Of a stretch of DNA of 22,334 bases, positions 1 to 7,644 are shown in pieces (the first letter of the stretch is position 1; the number at the start of each line of letters is the position of its first letter). The DNA is from Burkholderiales bacterium. GTDB lineage: Bacteria; Pseudomonadota; Gammaproteobacteria; Burkholderiales; Burkholderiaceae_C. Position numbers and translations under genes: made by a program. A model generated the notes under the pieces. It did no database searches. It was not told the DNA's origin and saw only the letters and a list, made by a program, of their open reading frames with translations. The stretch spans positions 1-22,334 of the forward strand of contig JANXTP010000270.1 in assembly GCA_025352345.1 (NCBI GenBank), given 5' to 3'.

Positions 1-874
1 CCTGCACATCGGCTGCCGACTCGACCAGCTTGGCCCCCTGCTTGATTAGGGCATGGCAGCCGCGGGATTGCGGTGCATGGATCGAGCCGGGGATCGCGAA
101 CACCTCGCGCCCGGCTTCCAGGGCCATCCGCGCCGTGATCAGCGAGCCCGACTTCAGCGCGGCCTCGACCACCAGCGTGCCGCGGCTCAGCCCGGCGATC
201 AGCCGGTTGCGCTGCGGGAAGTGAGCCGCCATCGCTGGTGTGCCCAATGCGTACTCGCTGAGCATCAAGCCGTCGCGTGCAACGCGGTGTGCCAGATCGA
301 GGTGGCGTTTCGGATAGACCCGGTCGAGCCCGGTGCCGACCACTGCGATCGTGCCGGCCCCTGCCGCCAACGCGCCTTCGTGGGCAGCACCGTCGATGCC
401 GAGGGCGAGGCCCGACACCACGACCCAGCCCGCTTCGCTGAGTGCGTGGGCGAATTCACGCGCATTCAACGCGCCTTGGGGTGTTGGGTTGCGGCTGCCG
501 ACGACGGCGATCGCGTCGGCGTGCAGCAAGGCGACGCGTCCTTGCGCGTACAGCAGCAGCGGTGGGTCGGCGGTGTCGAGCAACCGCGGCGGGTAGCGCG
601 GATCACCGAGCGGGATGACCGTTCTGTTGCCGTCGGCCGAGGTGTCGGCGAGCCAGGCCAGCGTGCGGGCCAGCCGTGCGTCGAAGTCGGCAGGGGGCGA
701 CATCAGGCCACGTGCGGCCGACTCGCTGACCACCTGGCAATGGCTGTCGAACGACGCCGCGATCACCGCTTCAGGCGAGCCGAAGGCTGCCAGCAGTTGG
801 CGGGCCGACTCCCGACCCACCTTGGGCGTTTCGACCAGTCGCAGCCAGGCGGCCAGCTCGTCGCGATCGATCAC
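1..874 (-). CDS. dprA: DNA-processing protein DprA, C-terminus cut by window edge
   Basis: DprA binds incoming single-stranded DNA in the cytoplasm and loads RecA during natural transformation. Reading the minus strand from 874 gives an open frame to the window edge with the family hallmarks of the Rossmann-like DprA/Smf domain: VVGSRNPTPQG, VVSGLALGIDGAAHEGAL, VVGTGLDRVYP and PQRNRLIAGLSRGTLVVEA. A SAM-like helical region precedes them (residues about 1-70). The start is a GTG. The only in-frame alternatives are blocked by the TGA that ends the upstream LysM gene in the same frame, 39 bases away. No good Shine-Dalgarno sequence is visible, so translation may be coupled to the LysM gene. The C-terminal winged-helix part, if present, lies outside the window. 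Identity is secure; the exact start is less so. Confidence 0.95.
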   Translation of the reverse strand, partial: MIDRDELAAWLRLVETPKVGRESARQLLAAFGSPEAVIAASFDSHCQVVSESAARGLMSPPADFDARLARTLAWLADTSADGNRTVIPLGDPRYPPRLLDTADPPLLLYAQGRVALLHADAIAVVGSRNPTPQGALNAREFAHALSEAGWVVVSGLALGIDGAAHEGALAAGAGTIAVVGTGLDRVYPKRHLDLAHRVARDGLMLSEYALGTPAMAAHFPQRNRLIAGLSRGTLVVEAALKSGSLITARMALEAGREVFAIPGSIHAPQSRGCHALIKQGAKLVESAADVQ

Positions 875-913
875 GTCACTGCAGCGCTCGCTCGCCCGCG
901 CACGCTCAAGCGG

Positions 914-2092
914 TCAAGGCTGGGTGAAACGGTCGCCTGGCTTGACGGGCTCTTTGACCGACAGGATCAGCGCGTAGGACATGCGGTCGAAGACCTGGAA
1001 CACGAACAGCATGCCATGGCGCTCGTCGGGCAGTTTCAGGCGCGTGGGGGTGGGGCCGGTGCGGTCGATCACCTCCGGGCCGTTCTGCCACAAGGCCAGC
1101 ACATGGCCGCGCTCGACGCCGTCGCTCTTGCCGCGGTTCAGCGTGACGATCTGGTTCTGACCGGCGATCACCGCCTCGCCGTACACCGAGACGATCTGGC
1201 CAACCAGTTCGCCTTGCGGCGCATGCGGCATGTAGTTGCTGTACTCGCGCGCCGTCACTGGGGCCAGCCGATCACCGACATTGGCATCCTGCCGGATGCT
1301 GGTGACGATGAAACTGTCCGGCACCGGGGCCGAGGATTCCTTCTCGTCGACGCGGCTGCGGTCGCCGGATCGCACGAACTCGGCGGTGCCGACATACGGT
1401 GCTTCGTAGCCGAGGATTTCCTTGGTCGTCGGGTCGCGCAGCGGCTTGGCCTCGCGGAAAATGCGGAACACCGTGTCCTTGCCCAGGTTGCCGCGCACAT
1501 AAGCGGTGTCGCCGCGCGCCATCAGTACCCGGCCTTCCCTTGTGGCGACGATGCGCGGCGCCTCGTCCAGCGTGTTGCCGTCGAGGATCACCGCCTCGTT
1601 CAGGAAGGGCTCGATCAGGTTGAACGGGATCGACGTGATGGCGGTGGTGGTCAGCGCCGACGAACGCACCTGCGGCGACAGCTTCACCACGCCGCCATCG
1701 ACCGTCTGCCCCAGCCGCAAACGTGCACGACCGTCCGAAGTGTCGAGGTAGACGATCTGCCCCGGGTAGATCAGGTGCGGATTGCGGATCTGGTCGAGGT
1801 TCATGCCCCACAGCTCCGGCCAGCGCCAGGGTGACTTCAGGAACAGACCCGAAATGCCCCACAGCGTGTCACCCACCTTCACCGTGTGCGATTCGGGCGC
1901 ATTGGGCGCCAGCTCGGACAACGCGACGCCGGCACTGGCCACTTTCTTTGCGGTCTCGCGCTGCTGCGTGGAGATCGGGAAATTCGGCTCCGCGCTGGCG
2001 GGCGCAATGCCACCCAGCGCGATCAACATGCACAGACCGAGGGCCGCCGGGCGTGGACTGCGGGCAGGCAGGGAAATCACGGATCGGGTCAT
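914..2092 (-). CDS. Secreted LysM-domain protein
   Basis: This is a 392-residue exported protein. Residues 1-34 form a signal peptide with a hydrophobic core (LGLCMLIALGG) and an ASA cleavage site. A LysM peptidoglycan-binding domain follows at about 69-116 (HTVKVGDTLWGI ... NPHLIYPGQIVYL). The remaining roughly 270 residues resemble the C-terminal part of the proteobacterial LysM proteins commonly encoded next to dprA; I recognise no catalytic motif there. The likely role is a periplasmic wall-associated protein of unknown activity. I chose the ATG at 2092 because it gives a normal signal peptide and has GGAGA nine bases upstream. In-frame ATGs at 2131 and 2167 would add an arginine-rich extension. 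It is divergent from def and probably co-transcribed with dprA. The 185-bp gap to def must hold promoters for both directions, but I could not pick convincing boxes. Confidence 0.88.
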   Translation of the reverse strand: MTRSVISLPARSPRPAALGLCMLIALGGIAPASAEPNFPISTQQRETAKKVASAGVALSELAPNAPESHTVKVGDTLWGISGLFLKSPWRWPELWGMNLDQIRNPHLIYPGQIVYLDTSDGRARLRLGQTVDGGVVKLSPQVRSSALTTTAITSIPFNLIEPFLNEAVILDGNTLDEAPRIVATREGRVLMARGDTAYVRGNLGKDTVFRIFREAKPLRDPTTKEILGYEAPYVGTAEFVRSGDRSRVDEKESSAPVPDSFIVTSIRQDANVGDRLAPVTAREYSNYMPHAPQGELVGQIVSVYGEAVIAGQNQIVTLNRGKSDGVERGHVLALWQNGPEVIDRTGPTPTRLKLPDERHGMLFVFQVFDRMSYALILSVKEPVKPGDRFTQP

Positions 2093-2277
2093 GGGAAGAA
2101 GTCTCCGAACGGGTCGCGGTGGGCAACGCGTCATGGGTGGGCCGGGAAAAGGGGACGCAATACTCACTATTCCGTATCGGCCAAAGTGGCGGGGAATTCA
2201 GCGAAAATCCCCAACCGATTTGGAAGATTCTGCCTCTAAACCCTTGCCGTCGCAACGAAAGCGGCCCGCCACACCCC

Positions 2278-2787
2278 ATGCCGAAGCTCACCATCCTGCG
2301 CTACCCTGACCCCCGCTTGCACACCGTTGCCAAGCCGGTGGCGCAGGTCGATGACCGCATCCGCCGCCTGATCGACGACATGATCGAGACCATGTATGAC
2401 GCCGATGGCGTCGGCCTCGCGGCCAGCCAGGTCGATGTGCATGAGCGGGTGCTGGTCATCGACACGTCCGACACGCGCAACAAGCCGCTGGTGTTGATCA
2501 ACCCCGAACTGCTGTCGGTCAGCGCAGAGCAAGTGATCGACGAGGAGGGCTGCCTGTCGGTACCCAGTGTCTACGACAAGGTATCGCGGGCGGCGCAGGT
2601 TCGGGTGCGCGCGCTGGATCGCGGTGGCGAGCCCATCGAGTTCGATGCCGAAGGCCTGCTGGCCAAGTGCGTGCAGCACGAGATGGACCACCTGATGGGC
2701 AAGGTCTTCGTCGATTACCTGAGCCCGCTCAAACGCACCCGCATCAAGACCAAGATGCTCAAGCACTTGCGCGATGACGAGCGCTGA
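2278..2787 (+). CDS. def: Peptide deformylase
   Basis: Peptide deformylase removes the N-formyl group from nascent proteins using a metal ion, usually iron. The 169-residue product has all three signature motifs of a type I enzyme: GVGLAASQ (44-51), EEGCLS (89-94, with metal ligand Cys92), and QHEMDH (133-138, with metal ligands His134 and His138 and catalytic Glu135). Length is normal. The start ATG precedes the typical N-terminus LTILRYPDPRL; earlier in-frame starts extend into the intergenic region without family similarity. fmt begins 18 bases after the stop, so the enzyme that adds the formyl group and the one that removes it form an operon, a widespread bacterial arrangement. Confidence 0.98.
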   Translation: MPKLTILRYPDPRLHTVAKPVAQVDDRIRRLIDDMIETMYDADGVGLAASQVDVHERVLVIDTSDTRNKPLVLINPELLSVSAEQVIDEEGCLSVPSVYDKVSRAAQVRVRALDRGGEPIEFDAEGLLAKCVQHEMDHLMGKVFVDYLSPLKRTRIKTKMLKHLRDDER

Positions 2788-2805
2788 TGCCATGTTGCGC
2801 TGCGC

Positions 2806-3774
2806 ATGAGGCTGGCGTTCGCCGGCACCCCGGAGTTCGCCCGCGTCGCGCTCGCCGCTCTGCATGCCGCCGGCTTCGACATCCCGTTGGTATTGACGCA
2901 GCCGGACCGCCCCGCCGGCCGTGGTCAGCAACTGCAGCCGTCGGCCGTCAAGGCCTGGTCGGTGGCACGTGGGCTGTCGGTGATCCAGCCACAGGGCCTG
3001 CGCCTGGACGGGCGCTACGCTGACGACGCCGACGCCGCTCGCGAGGCCTTGCAGGCCCGCCAGCCTGACGTGATGGTGGTGGCGGCCTACGGTCTGATCC
3101 TGCCCAAGTGGGTGCTGGCCCTGCCGCGGCTGGGCTGTCTGAACATCCACGCGTCGCTGTTGCCGCGCTGGCGCGGTGCCGCGCCGATCCACCGCGCCAT
3201 CGAGGCGGGTGACGCACGCACCGGCATCACGGTGATGCAGATGGATGCCGGGCTGGACACCGGGGCGATGTTGCTGGCCGAGTCCATCGACATCGCCGAT
3301 GGCGACACCACCGGCTCGCTGCATGACCGGCTGGCGGTGCTGGGTGGCCGCCTGATCGTCGAAGCCCTGGAGCGGGCCGCTTGTGGTGGACTGCACGCCA
3401 CCGTGCAGCCGACCGAGGGCGTGACCTACGCGAAGAAGGTCGACAAGGCCGAGGCCGCTGTGGACTGGACGCTGGATGCCGACACCATCGCGCGGCGCAT
3501 CCGGGCCTTCAACCCGGCGCCCGGGGCGGTCGCCCGGCTGCGCGGCGAGGCGGTCAAGCTGTGGCAGGCGCAGGCGCTGCCTGTCGCTGCGCCGGACGCG
3601 ACGCCCGGCGTGGTGGTCGGGACTTTTGCCGACGGCATCGTCGTGGCGTGTGGATCGGGCGCGGTGCGCCTGTCCGAATTGCAACGCCCTGGCGGCAAAC
3701 GACTGAACACCGCGCAATTCCTGCAAGGGCAGGCGTTGCAGGTCGGCGACTGGTTTGACCTGAGCGCCGCCTGA
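2806..3774 (+). CDS. fmt: Methionyl-tRNA formyltransferase
   Basis: Fmt transfers a formyl group from 10-formyl-tetrahydrofolate to Met-tRNAfMet for translation initiation. The 322-residue protein has the N-terminal formyltransferase fold (residues 1 to about 190), beginning RLAFAGTPEFA. The active-site segment NIHASLLPRWRGAAPIH carries Asn113 and His115, and the catalytic Asp151 lies in DAGLDTG. The C-terminal OB-like tRNA-binding domain (about 205-322) includes RIRAFNPAPGA and ends with KRLNTAQFLQGQ. Length is normal and the frame is intact. It lies 18 bases after def and is convergent with the cnoX-like gene. The usual Burkholderiales neighbour htpX is not the next gene here. Confidence 0.97.
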   Translation: MRLAFAGTPEFARVALAALHAAGFDIPLVLTQPDRPAGRGQQLQPSAVKAWSVARGLSVIQPQGLRLDGRYADDADAAREALQARQPDVMVVAAYGLILPKWVLALPRLGCLNIHASLLPRWRGAAPIHRAIEAGDARTGITVMQMDAGLDTGAMLLAESIDIADGDTTGSLHDRLAVLGGRLIVEALERAACGGLHATVQPTEGVTYAKKVDKAEAAVDWTLDADTIARRIRAFNPAPGAVARLRGEAVKLWQAQALPVAAPDATPGVVVGTFADGIVVACGSGAVRLSELQRPGGKRLNTAQFLQGQALQVGDWFDLSAA

Positions 3775-3801
3775 GCGATCAGCCCCGTGGGGCGCGGCCT
3801 G

Positions 3802-3834
3802 CTGACGCTGCGAACGCCGATGGCAGAGCGTCAG
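3802..3834. terminator. Stem-loop between convergent fmt and cnoX-like gene
   Basis: CTGACGCT at 3802-3809 is the exact reverse complement of AGCGTCAG at 3827-3834, with a 17-base loop. It lies in the 56-bp gap between two convergent genes and overlaps the stop codon of the minus-strand gene. There is no T-run on either side, so this is at best a weak or factor-assisted terminator, or an mRNA 3'-end stabiliser. Confidence 0.3.
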
Positions 3835-4775
3835 AACAGCGCCATGCTCAGCTTGCGCCGATAGCGGTCGACCTCGGGGTCGACCGGTGTGGTGTCGACC
3901 TTGCCGGCAATCTCCAGCGCGCCTTTCGGCGCCGCCGTGGCGGGTTTGGCCGGCGCCGGCTTGGCCATCACGTCGAGCACGGCCACATAAGTCTTGCGCG
4001 CCAGCTCGCCATTCCAGGCCTTGTCGCGCATGATGATTTCCAGCAGCTCGTCCATCGCTTCGATGAAGCGCTGCGCGGCGAAATGCAGCTGAGCCAGCTC
4101 GAAGCGGGCGTCGAAATCGCGCCGGTTCGCGGCGATCGCTGCCGTCAGCACATCGGGGGAGCGCAACAGCGGCGCCTGTTCGCAAGCCGCCAGCCAATGC
4201 CCGCAGGCCACCAGCCGCGGATCCGGCAGCACTTGGCCCGCCACCGGGTTGAACACCGCGCGGGCTTCGTCGACGCGGCCAGCCATCAGCAGCGCCCGCA
4301 GGCAGTCGGCTCGAGCGTTGTCGTTGGCAGGGTTGATCGCGACGGCTTCCAGCAGCTTGGCGATCGCGCTGTCGGTGTTGCCGCCGGCCAGCAAGGCCTC
4401 GGCGTCTTCCAGGTCCTCGGCCGAGGCCATTTCTTCGACGCTGGGCACGTGCTTGTCGAGGAACTGACGGATCTCGGCTTCGGGCAGCGCATCAACAAAT
4501 CCATCGATCGGCTGACCGCCCTTGAACATCACGCAGAACGGGATGGTGCGCACGCCGAACAGCTTTGACAGCTGCAGAGCGATCTCGGTCTCGCTCTCGG
4601 AATTCAGCGTGGCCAGCGTGAACCGGCCTGCATACGAGACCTCGAGCTTTTCGAGCACCGGCGCGAGCAGTTTGGCCGGTTCGGACCATGGCGCCCAGAT
4701 GTTGAGCAGGATGGCCTGGTCGAGCGACGCCTGGAGCAGGTCGGTTTTGAAATTCTGCAGCGTGATGTTGATCAT
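3831..4775 (-). CDS. cnoX: Thioredoxin-like TPR co-chaperone (CnoX/YbbN type)
   Basis: The 314-residue cytoplasmic protein has an N-terminal thioredoxin fold (about 1-110) followed by a TPR-rich region (about 120-290), the architecture of CnoX/YbbN. In the family, CnoX holds unfolded or oxidised proteins and passes them to GroEL or DnaK. The thioredoxin active site reads WAPWSEPAK: both positions that are Cys in thioredoxin are replaced (Ser31, Ala34), while the cis-proline region RTIPF (Pro79) is kept. It should therefore have no CXXC reductase activity. The start at 4775 is chosen because the upstream codons up to 4820 are arginine-rich and unlike the family. No clear Shine-Dalgarno sequence is visible. 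It is divergent from purE and stands alone. Confidence 0.85.
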   Translation of the reverse strand: MINITLQNFKTDLLQASLDQAILLNIWAPWSEPAKLLAPVLEKLEVSYAGRFTLATLNSESETEIALQLSKLFGVRTIPFCVMFKGGQPIDGFVDALPEAEIRQFLDKHVPSVEEMASAEDLEDAEALLAGGNTDSAIAKLLEAVAINPANDNARADCLRALLMAGRVDEARAVFNPVAGQVLPDPRLVACGHWLAACEQAPLLRSPDVLTAAIAANRRDFDARFELAQLHFAAQRFIEAMDELLEIIMRDKAWNGELARKTYVAVLDVMAKPAPAKPATAAPKGALEIAGKVDTTPVDPEVDRYRRKLSMALF

Positions 4776-4821
4776 GGCGGAGGGTCGGGTGCGTGCGTGC
4801 GGGCGGACGGTGACGCGCATT

Positions 4822-4848
4822 TTGAGATGACGCCGCGCCGCCTACAAT
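4822..4848 (+). promoter_or_regulatory. Candidate sigma-70 promoter for purE
   Basis: TTGAGA at 4822-4827 and TACAAT at 4843-4848 match five of six -35 bases and five of six -10 bases, but the spacer is 15 bases, shorter than the preferred 17. Transcription would begin near 4855, giving a leader of about 24 bases before the purE ATG at 4879. It sits in the divergent gap upstream of purE and points the right way. I see no clear PurR-type operator. Confidence 0.5.
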
Positions 4849-4867
4849 TCAAGGCTTCTGAAAAAGT

Positions 4868-4871
4868 GGAG
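4868..4871 (+). promoter_or_regulatory. Ribosome binding site of purE
   Basis: GGAG lies seven bases before the ATG at 4879 and supports that start. Confidence 0.6.
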
Positions 4872-4878
4872 CAAGGCC

Positions 4879-5373
4879 ATGAACGCGCCTGCGGTGGTGG
4901 GTGTGGTGATGGGGTCCAGCAGCGACTGGGAGACCTTGCGCGCAGCCAGCGAGATTCTCGCCGAGTTTGGCATTCCGTTCGAGGCCCGTGTCGTCTCGGC
5001 GCACCGCATGCCGGATGACATGTTCGCCTATGCCGAGTCGGCCGTGTCGCGTGGCCTGAAAGCCATCATCGCTGGCGCTGGCGGTGCAGCGCACCTGCCG
5101 GGCATGCTGGCTGCCAAGACCACCGTGCCGGTGCTCGGCGTGCCTGTGGCCAGCCGGCATCTGCAGGGCGTCGACTCGCTGCATTCGATCGTGCAGATGC
5201 CCAAGGGCATTCCTGTGGCGACCTTTGCGATCGGCACCGCAGGCGCGGCCAATGCGGCGCTGTTTGCGGTGGCGATGTTCGCCGTTGGCGATGTCGCCCT
5301 GCGCACGAAGCTGGAGGCCTACCGCGCCCGACAGACCGAGGTCGCGCGCGCGATGACCGCCGATCTGAAATGA
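4879..5373 (+). CDS. purE: N5-carboxyaminoimidazole ribonucleotide mutase
   Basis: PurE isomerises N5-CAIR to CAIR in purine synthesis, taking the product of PurK. The 164-residue protein has the class I motifs GSSSDW (12-17), SAHRMP (40-45, catalytic His42) and AGAGGAAHLPGM (starting near residue 71). Length matches octameric class I enzymes. It is the first gene of a purine cluster with purK. A candidate promoter and GGAG site lie immediately upstream. Its TGA overlaps an ATG (ATGA at 5370-5373) that opens a short reading frame resembling the start of purK, described separately. Confidence 0.98.
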   Translation: MNAPAVVGVVMGSSSDWETLRAASEILAEFGIPFEARVVSAHRMPDDMFAYAESAVSRGLKAIIAGAGGAAHLPGMLAAKTTVPVLGVPVASRHLQGVDSLHSIVQMPKGIPVATFAIGTAGAANAALFAVAMFAVGDVALRTKLEAYRARQTEVARAMTADLK

Positions 5374-5420
5374 CGCTGTTCATCGCGCCAGGTGCAACGC
5401 TCGGCTGGAGTTCACGATGA
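5370..5420 (+). other. 16-codon mini-ORF duplicating the PurK N-terminus
   Basis: The ATG at 5370 overlaps the purE stop and opens a frame of 16 codons ending in a TGA at 5418-5420 that overlaps the purK ATG (5417). Its first 12 residues, MTLFIAPGATLG, match the purK start MTSFIAPGATLG at 11 of 12 positions. At DNA level the two 36-base stretches differ at nine bases. Six of the codons differ only synonymously; only codon 3 changes the residue (CTG versus TCC). It is in a different frame from purK, so it is not an extension of it. It could be a translated coupling leader or the remnant of a replaced purK start. No Shine-Dalgarno sequence precedes it. Confidence 0.7.
5407..5410 (+). promoter_or_regulatory. 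Ribosome binding site of purK
   Basis: GGAG six bases before the ATG at 5417 supports that start over the near-identical upstream ATG at 5370, which lacks such a site. The site lies inside the mini-ORF. Confidence 0.6.
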
Positions 5421-6580
5421 CGTCCTTTATCGCGCCTGGCGCGACTTTGGGCGTTATGGGCGGCGGCCAGCTCGGCCGGATGTTCGTGCACGCCGCGCAG
5501 CAGATGGGCTACTCCACGGCGGTGCTCGACGCCGACCCGGCGAGCCCCGCCGGGCTGGTCGCTCGCCACCACATCCAGGCCGATTACCTCGACGAACAGG
5601 GGCTGGCGCAGCTGATGCAACTCAGCGCAGCGATCACCACCGAGTTCGAGAACGTGCCGGCCCACGCGTTGAAGATGCTCGGCGCGCACCGGCCTGTGGC
5701 ACCGGTCGCGCAAGCCGTGGCGGTGTGCCAGGACCGGGCCGCCGAGAAGCAGCATTTCGCGGGCTGCAATGTGCCCTGCGCACCGCATGCAGTGATCGAG
5801 GACGCGTCACAGATCTCTGCGGTGCCCGATTCATTGTTCCCCGGCATCCTGAAGACCACCCGCCTCGGCTATGACGGCAAAGGCCAGATGCGGGTCGCGA
5901 CACGGGCCGATCTGCCGGTGGCGTGGGCGTCGCTCGGCAGTGTGTCGGCCGTGCTCGAGCAGCAATTGCCGCTGGCTTACGAGGTCAGCGTCATCGTCGC
6001 GCGCAGCGCGGCCGGGCAGGTCGTGCATTTCCCGCTGCAGCAGAACCTGCACCGCGGCGGCATCCTCGCCGTGACCCAGGTGCCGGCGCCCGACCTGACC
6101 GTGGCAGTGCAGCAGCGTGCAATCGATGCCGCCGAGCGGGTGGCCGAATCGCTGGGCTATGTCGGCGTGCTTTGCGTCGAATTTTTCGTGTTGAAAGACG
6201 GCAGCCTGGTCGCCAACGAGATGGCGCCGCGCCCGCACAACTCCGGCCATTACAGCGTCGACGCCTGCGACCTGTCGCAGTTCGACCTGCAGGTGCGCAC
6301 GATGACCGGCGCGCCGCTGGTCGCCCCGCGACTGCATTCCCCGGCGGTGATGCTGAACTTGCTCGGCGACCTGTGGTTCGCCTCCGACGAGGCTGCCCCG
6401 CGCGAGCCCGACTGGGCCGCGGTGCTGGCGCTGCCCGGCGTGCACCTGCACCTGTATGGCAAAGCGACGCCGCGCCGCGCACGCAAGATGGGGCACTTGA
6501 CCGTCACCGCGGCCATCGCTGAACAGGCGCGGGTGGTGGCGCTGCAAGCTGCCGCGGTGCTGGGTCTGCCGGCGTTCTGA
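5417..6580 (+). CDS. purK: N5-carboxyaminoimidazole ribonucleotide synthase
   Basis: PurK converts AIR, bicarbonate and ATP to N5-CAIR, the substrate of PurE. The 387-residue ATP-grasp protein starts with a Rossmann-like segment LGVMGGGQLGRMF (about 11-23). It has TTEFENVP near 74-81, an ATP-binding segment KTTRLGYDGKGQ, and the late motif NEMAPRPHNSGHYS. Length is normal and the frame intact. It lies 43 bases after purE with the mini-ORF between them, the two joined by ATGA overlaps, so translational coupling is likely. The next gene, sua5, starts 26 bases downstream. Confidence 0.97.
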   Translation: MTSFIAPGATLGVMGGGQLGRMFVHAAQQMGYSTAVLDADPASPAGLVARHHIQADYLDEQGLAQLMQLSAAITTEFENVPAHALKMLGAHRPVAPVAQAVAVCQDRAAEKQHFAGCNVPCAPHAVIEDASQISAVPDSLFPGILKTTRLGYDGKGQMRVATRADLPVAWASLGSVSAVLEQQLPLAYEVSVIVARSAAGQVVHFPLQQNLHRGGILAVTQVPAPDLTVAVQQRAIDAAERVAESLGYVGVLCVEFFVLKDGSLVANEMAPRPHNSGHYSVDACDLSQFDLQVRTMTGAPLVAPRLHSPAVMLNLLGDLWFASDEAAPREPDWAAVLALPGVHLHLYGKATPRRARKMGHLTVTAAIAEQARVVALQAAAVLGLPAF

Positions 6581-6606
6581 CGCTGGCGACCGCACCGCTC
6601 GCCACC

Positions 6607-7611
6607 ATGCTGCTGGACGGACACGATCCCGTTGTGATCGCCGCGGCCGCCGATGCGATCGCGGCCGGTGAGCTCGTGGCCTTTCCCACCGAAACCGTCT
6701 ACGGCCTGGGTGCGCGCGCCGATGACGATGCCGCGGTGGCTCGCATCTATGCGGCCAAAGGCCGCCCGACTGGACATCCGCTGATCGTCCATGTGGCTGA
6801 CGCTGCGGCCGCGCGTCCGTTCTGCGCCGCCTGGCCCGATCTGGCGCAGCGGCTGGTAACGGCCTTCTGGCCCGGCCCGATGACCGTGATCGTGCCGCGC
6901 GCCGACGGCATGGCCGCCGCCAGCGCCGGCGGGCAGGCGACCATCGGCCTGCGCTGCCCCTCGCATCCGGTGGCACTGGCGCTGCTGTGCGCGGCCGCTG
7001 CGCGTGGCGTGCCCGGCATCGCCGCACCCAGCGCCAACCGCTTCGGCCGCCTCAGCCCGACACAGGCGGCGCACGTGGTGGCTGAACTGGGTACTGAATT
7101 GCGCGTGCTCGACGGTGGCGACTGCGCCGTCGGCATCGAATCGACCATCGTCGACTGCTCGCGCGGCCGCGCGGTGCTGCTGCGGCCGGGCTCGCTGACG
7201 CGTGGCGCCATCGAAGCGGTGCTCGGCCAGCCGCTGGAAGACCGCGATGCGGATGCGCCCCGCGCGTCCGGCACGCTGGCGTCGCATTACGCGCCGCGCG
7301 CCAAGGTCAGGCTGATGGCGCCGGGCCTGCTGCAGTCGGCACTGCAACTGCTGGCCACCGTGCCCGCCGATGCCACAGCGCAAAGGCCGGTGGTGCCTCT
7401 GGCGGTATATTCGCGCCTGCCTGTGCCGAGCGGATCTGCGGTGGCCCATCAGGTGATGCCCACCCGCGCCGATCTCGCGGCCCACGAGCTGTTCACCGTG
7501 TTGCGCCGCTTCGATGACCTGGGTGCCCAACTGATCTGGGTCGAAGAACCGCCGGCGGGCCCCGAGTGGGACGGTGTGCGGGATCGCCTGTGGCGAGCCT
7601 GCGCAGACTGA
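6607..7611 (+). CDS. tsaC: Threonylcarbamoyl-AMP synthase, Sua5 type
   Basis: The enzyme makes threonylcarbamoyl-AMP from threonine, bicarbonate and ATP, the first step of t6A37 modification in ANN-decoding tRNAs. The 334-residue protein has the YrdC/SUA5 fold in residues 1 to about 205 (FPTETVYGLGA, KGRPTGHPLIVHV, WPGPMTVI, PSANRFGRLSP from residue 141, GIESTIVD, LLRPG). An additional C-terminal Sua5 domain extends to 334 after a short linker. The long form makes it Sua5 rather than the short TsaC. TsaB, which acts later in the same pathway, is encoded at 10539. It follows purK closely and is probably in that operon. Confidence 0.95.
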   Translation: MLLDGHDPVVIAAAADAIAAGELVAFPTETVYGLGARADDDAAVARIYAAKGRPTGHPLIVHVADAAAARPFCAAWPDLAQRLVTAFWPGPMTVIVPRADGMAAASAGGQATIGLRCPSHPVALALLCAAAARGVPGIAAPSANRFGRLSPTQAAHVVAELGTELRVLDGGDCAVGIESTIVDCSRGRAVLLRPGSLTRGAIEAVLGQPLEDRDADAPRASGTLASHYAPRAKVRLMAPGLLQSALQLLATVPADATAQRPVVPLAVYSRLPVPSGSAVAHQVMPTRADLAAHELFTVLRRFDDLGAQLIWVEEPPAGPEWDGVRDRLWRACAD

Positions 7612-7635
7612 CCGTACCCCAACCCCAATTCCTTT

Positions 7636-7640
7636 GGAGA
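7636..7640 (+). promoter_or_regulatory. Ribosome binding site of the SGNH-like lipoprotein gene
   Basis: GGAGA four bases before the ATG at 7645 supports the start that gives a proper lipoprotein signal. Confidence 0.55.
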
Positions 7641-7644
7641 CCGC

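Noticed and set aside
53..1834. Long plus-strand open frame of 593 codons opposite dprA and the LysM gene
   Set aside because: It is antisense to two recognisable genes, is rich in Arg/Gln/His as expected of a GC-rich shadow frame, and matches no family.
2093..2277. Promoters in the LysM-def divergent gap
   Set aside because: TTGGCC...TATTGC on the minus strand and several weak plus-strand candidates exist, but none is better than chance in this sequence.
2236..4197. Minus-strand open frame of 653 codons
   Set aside because: It is antisense to def and fmt, both with complete motifs, and has shadow-like composition.
7612..7644. Possible terminator or promoter between sua5 and the SGNH-like gene
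   Set aside because: The 33 bases contain only a Shine-Dalgarno sequence; no stem-loop or -10/-35 pair is convincing.
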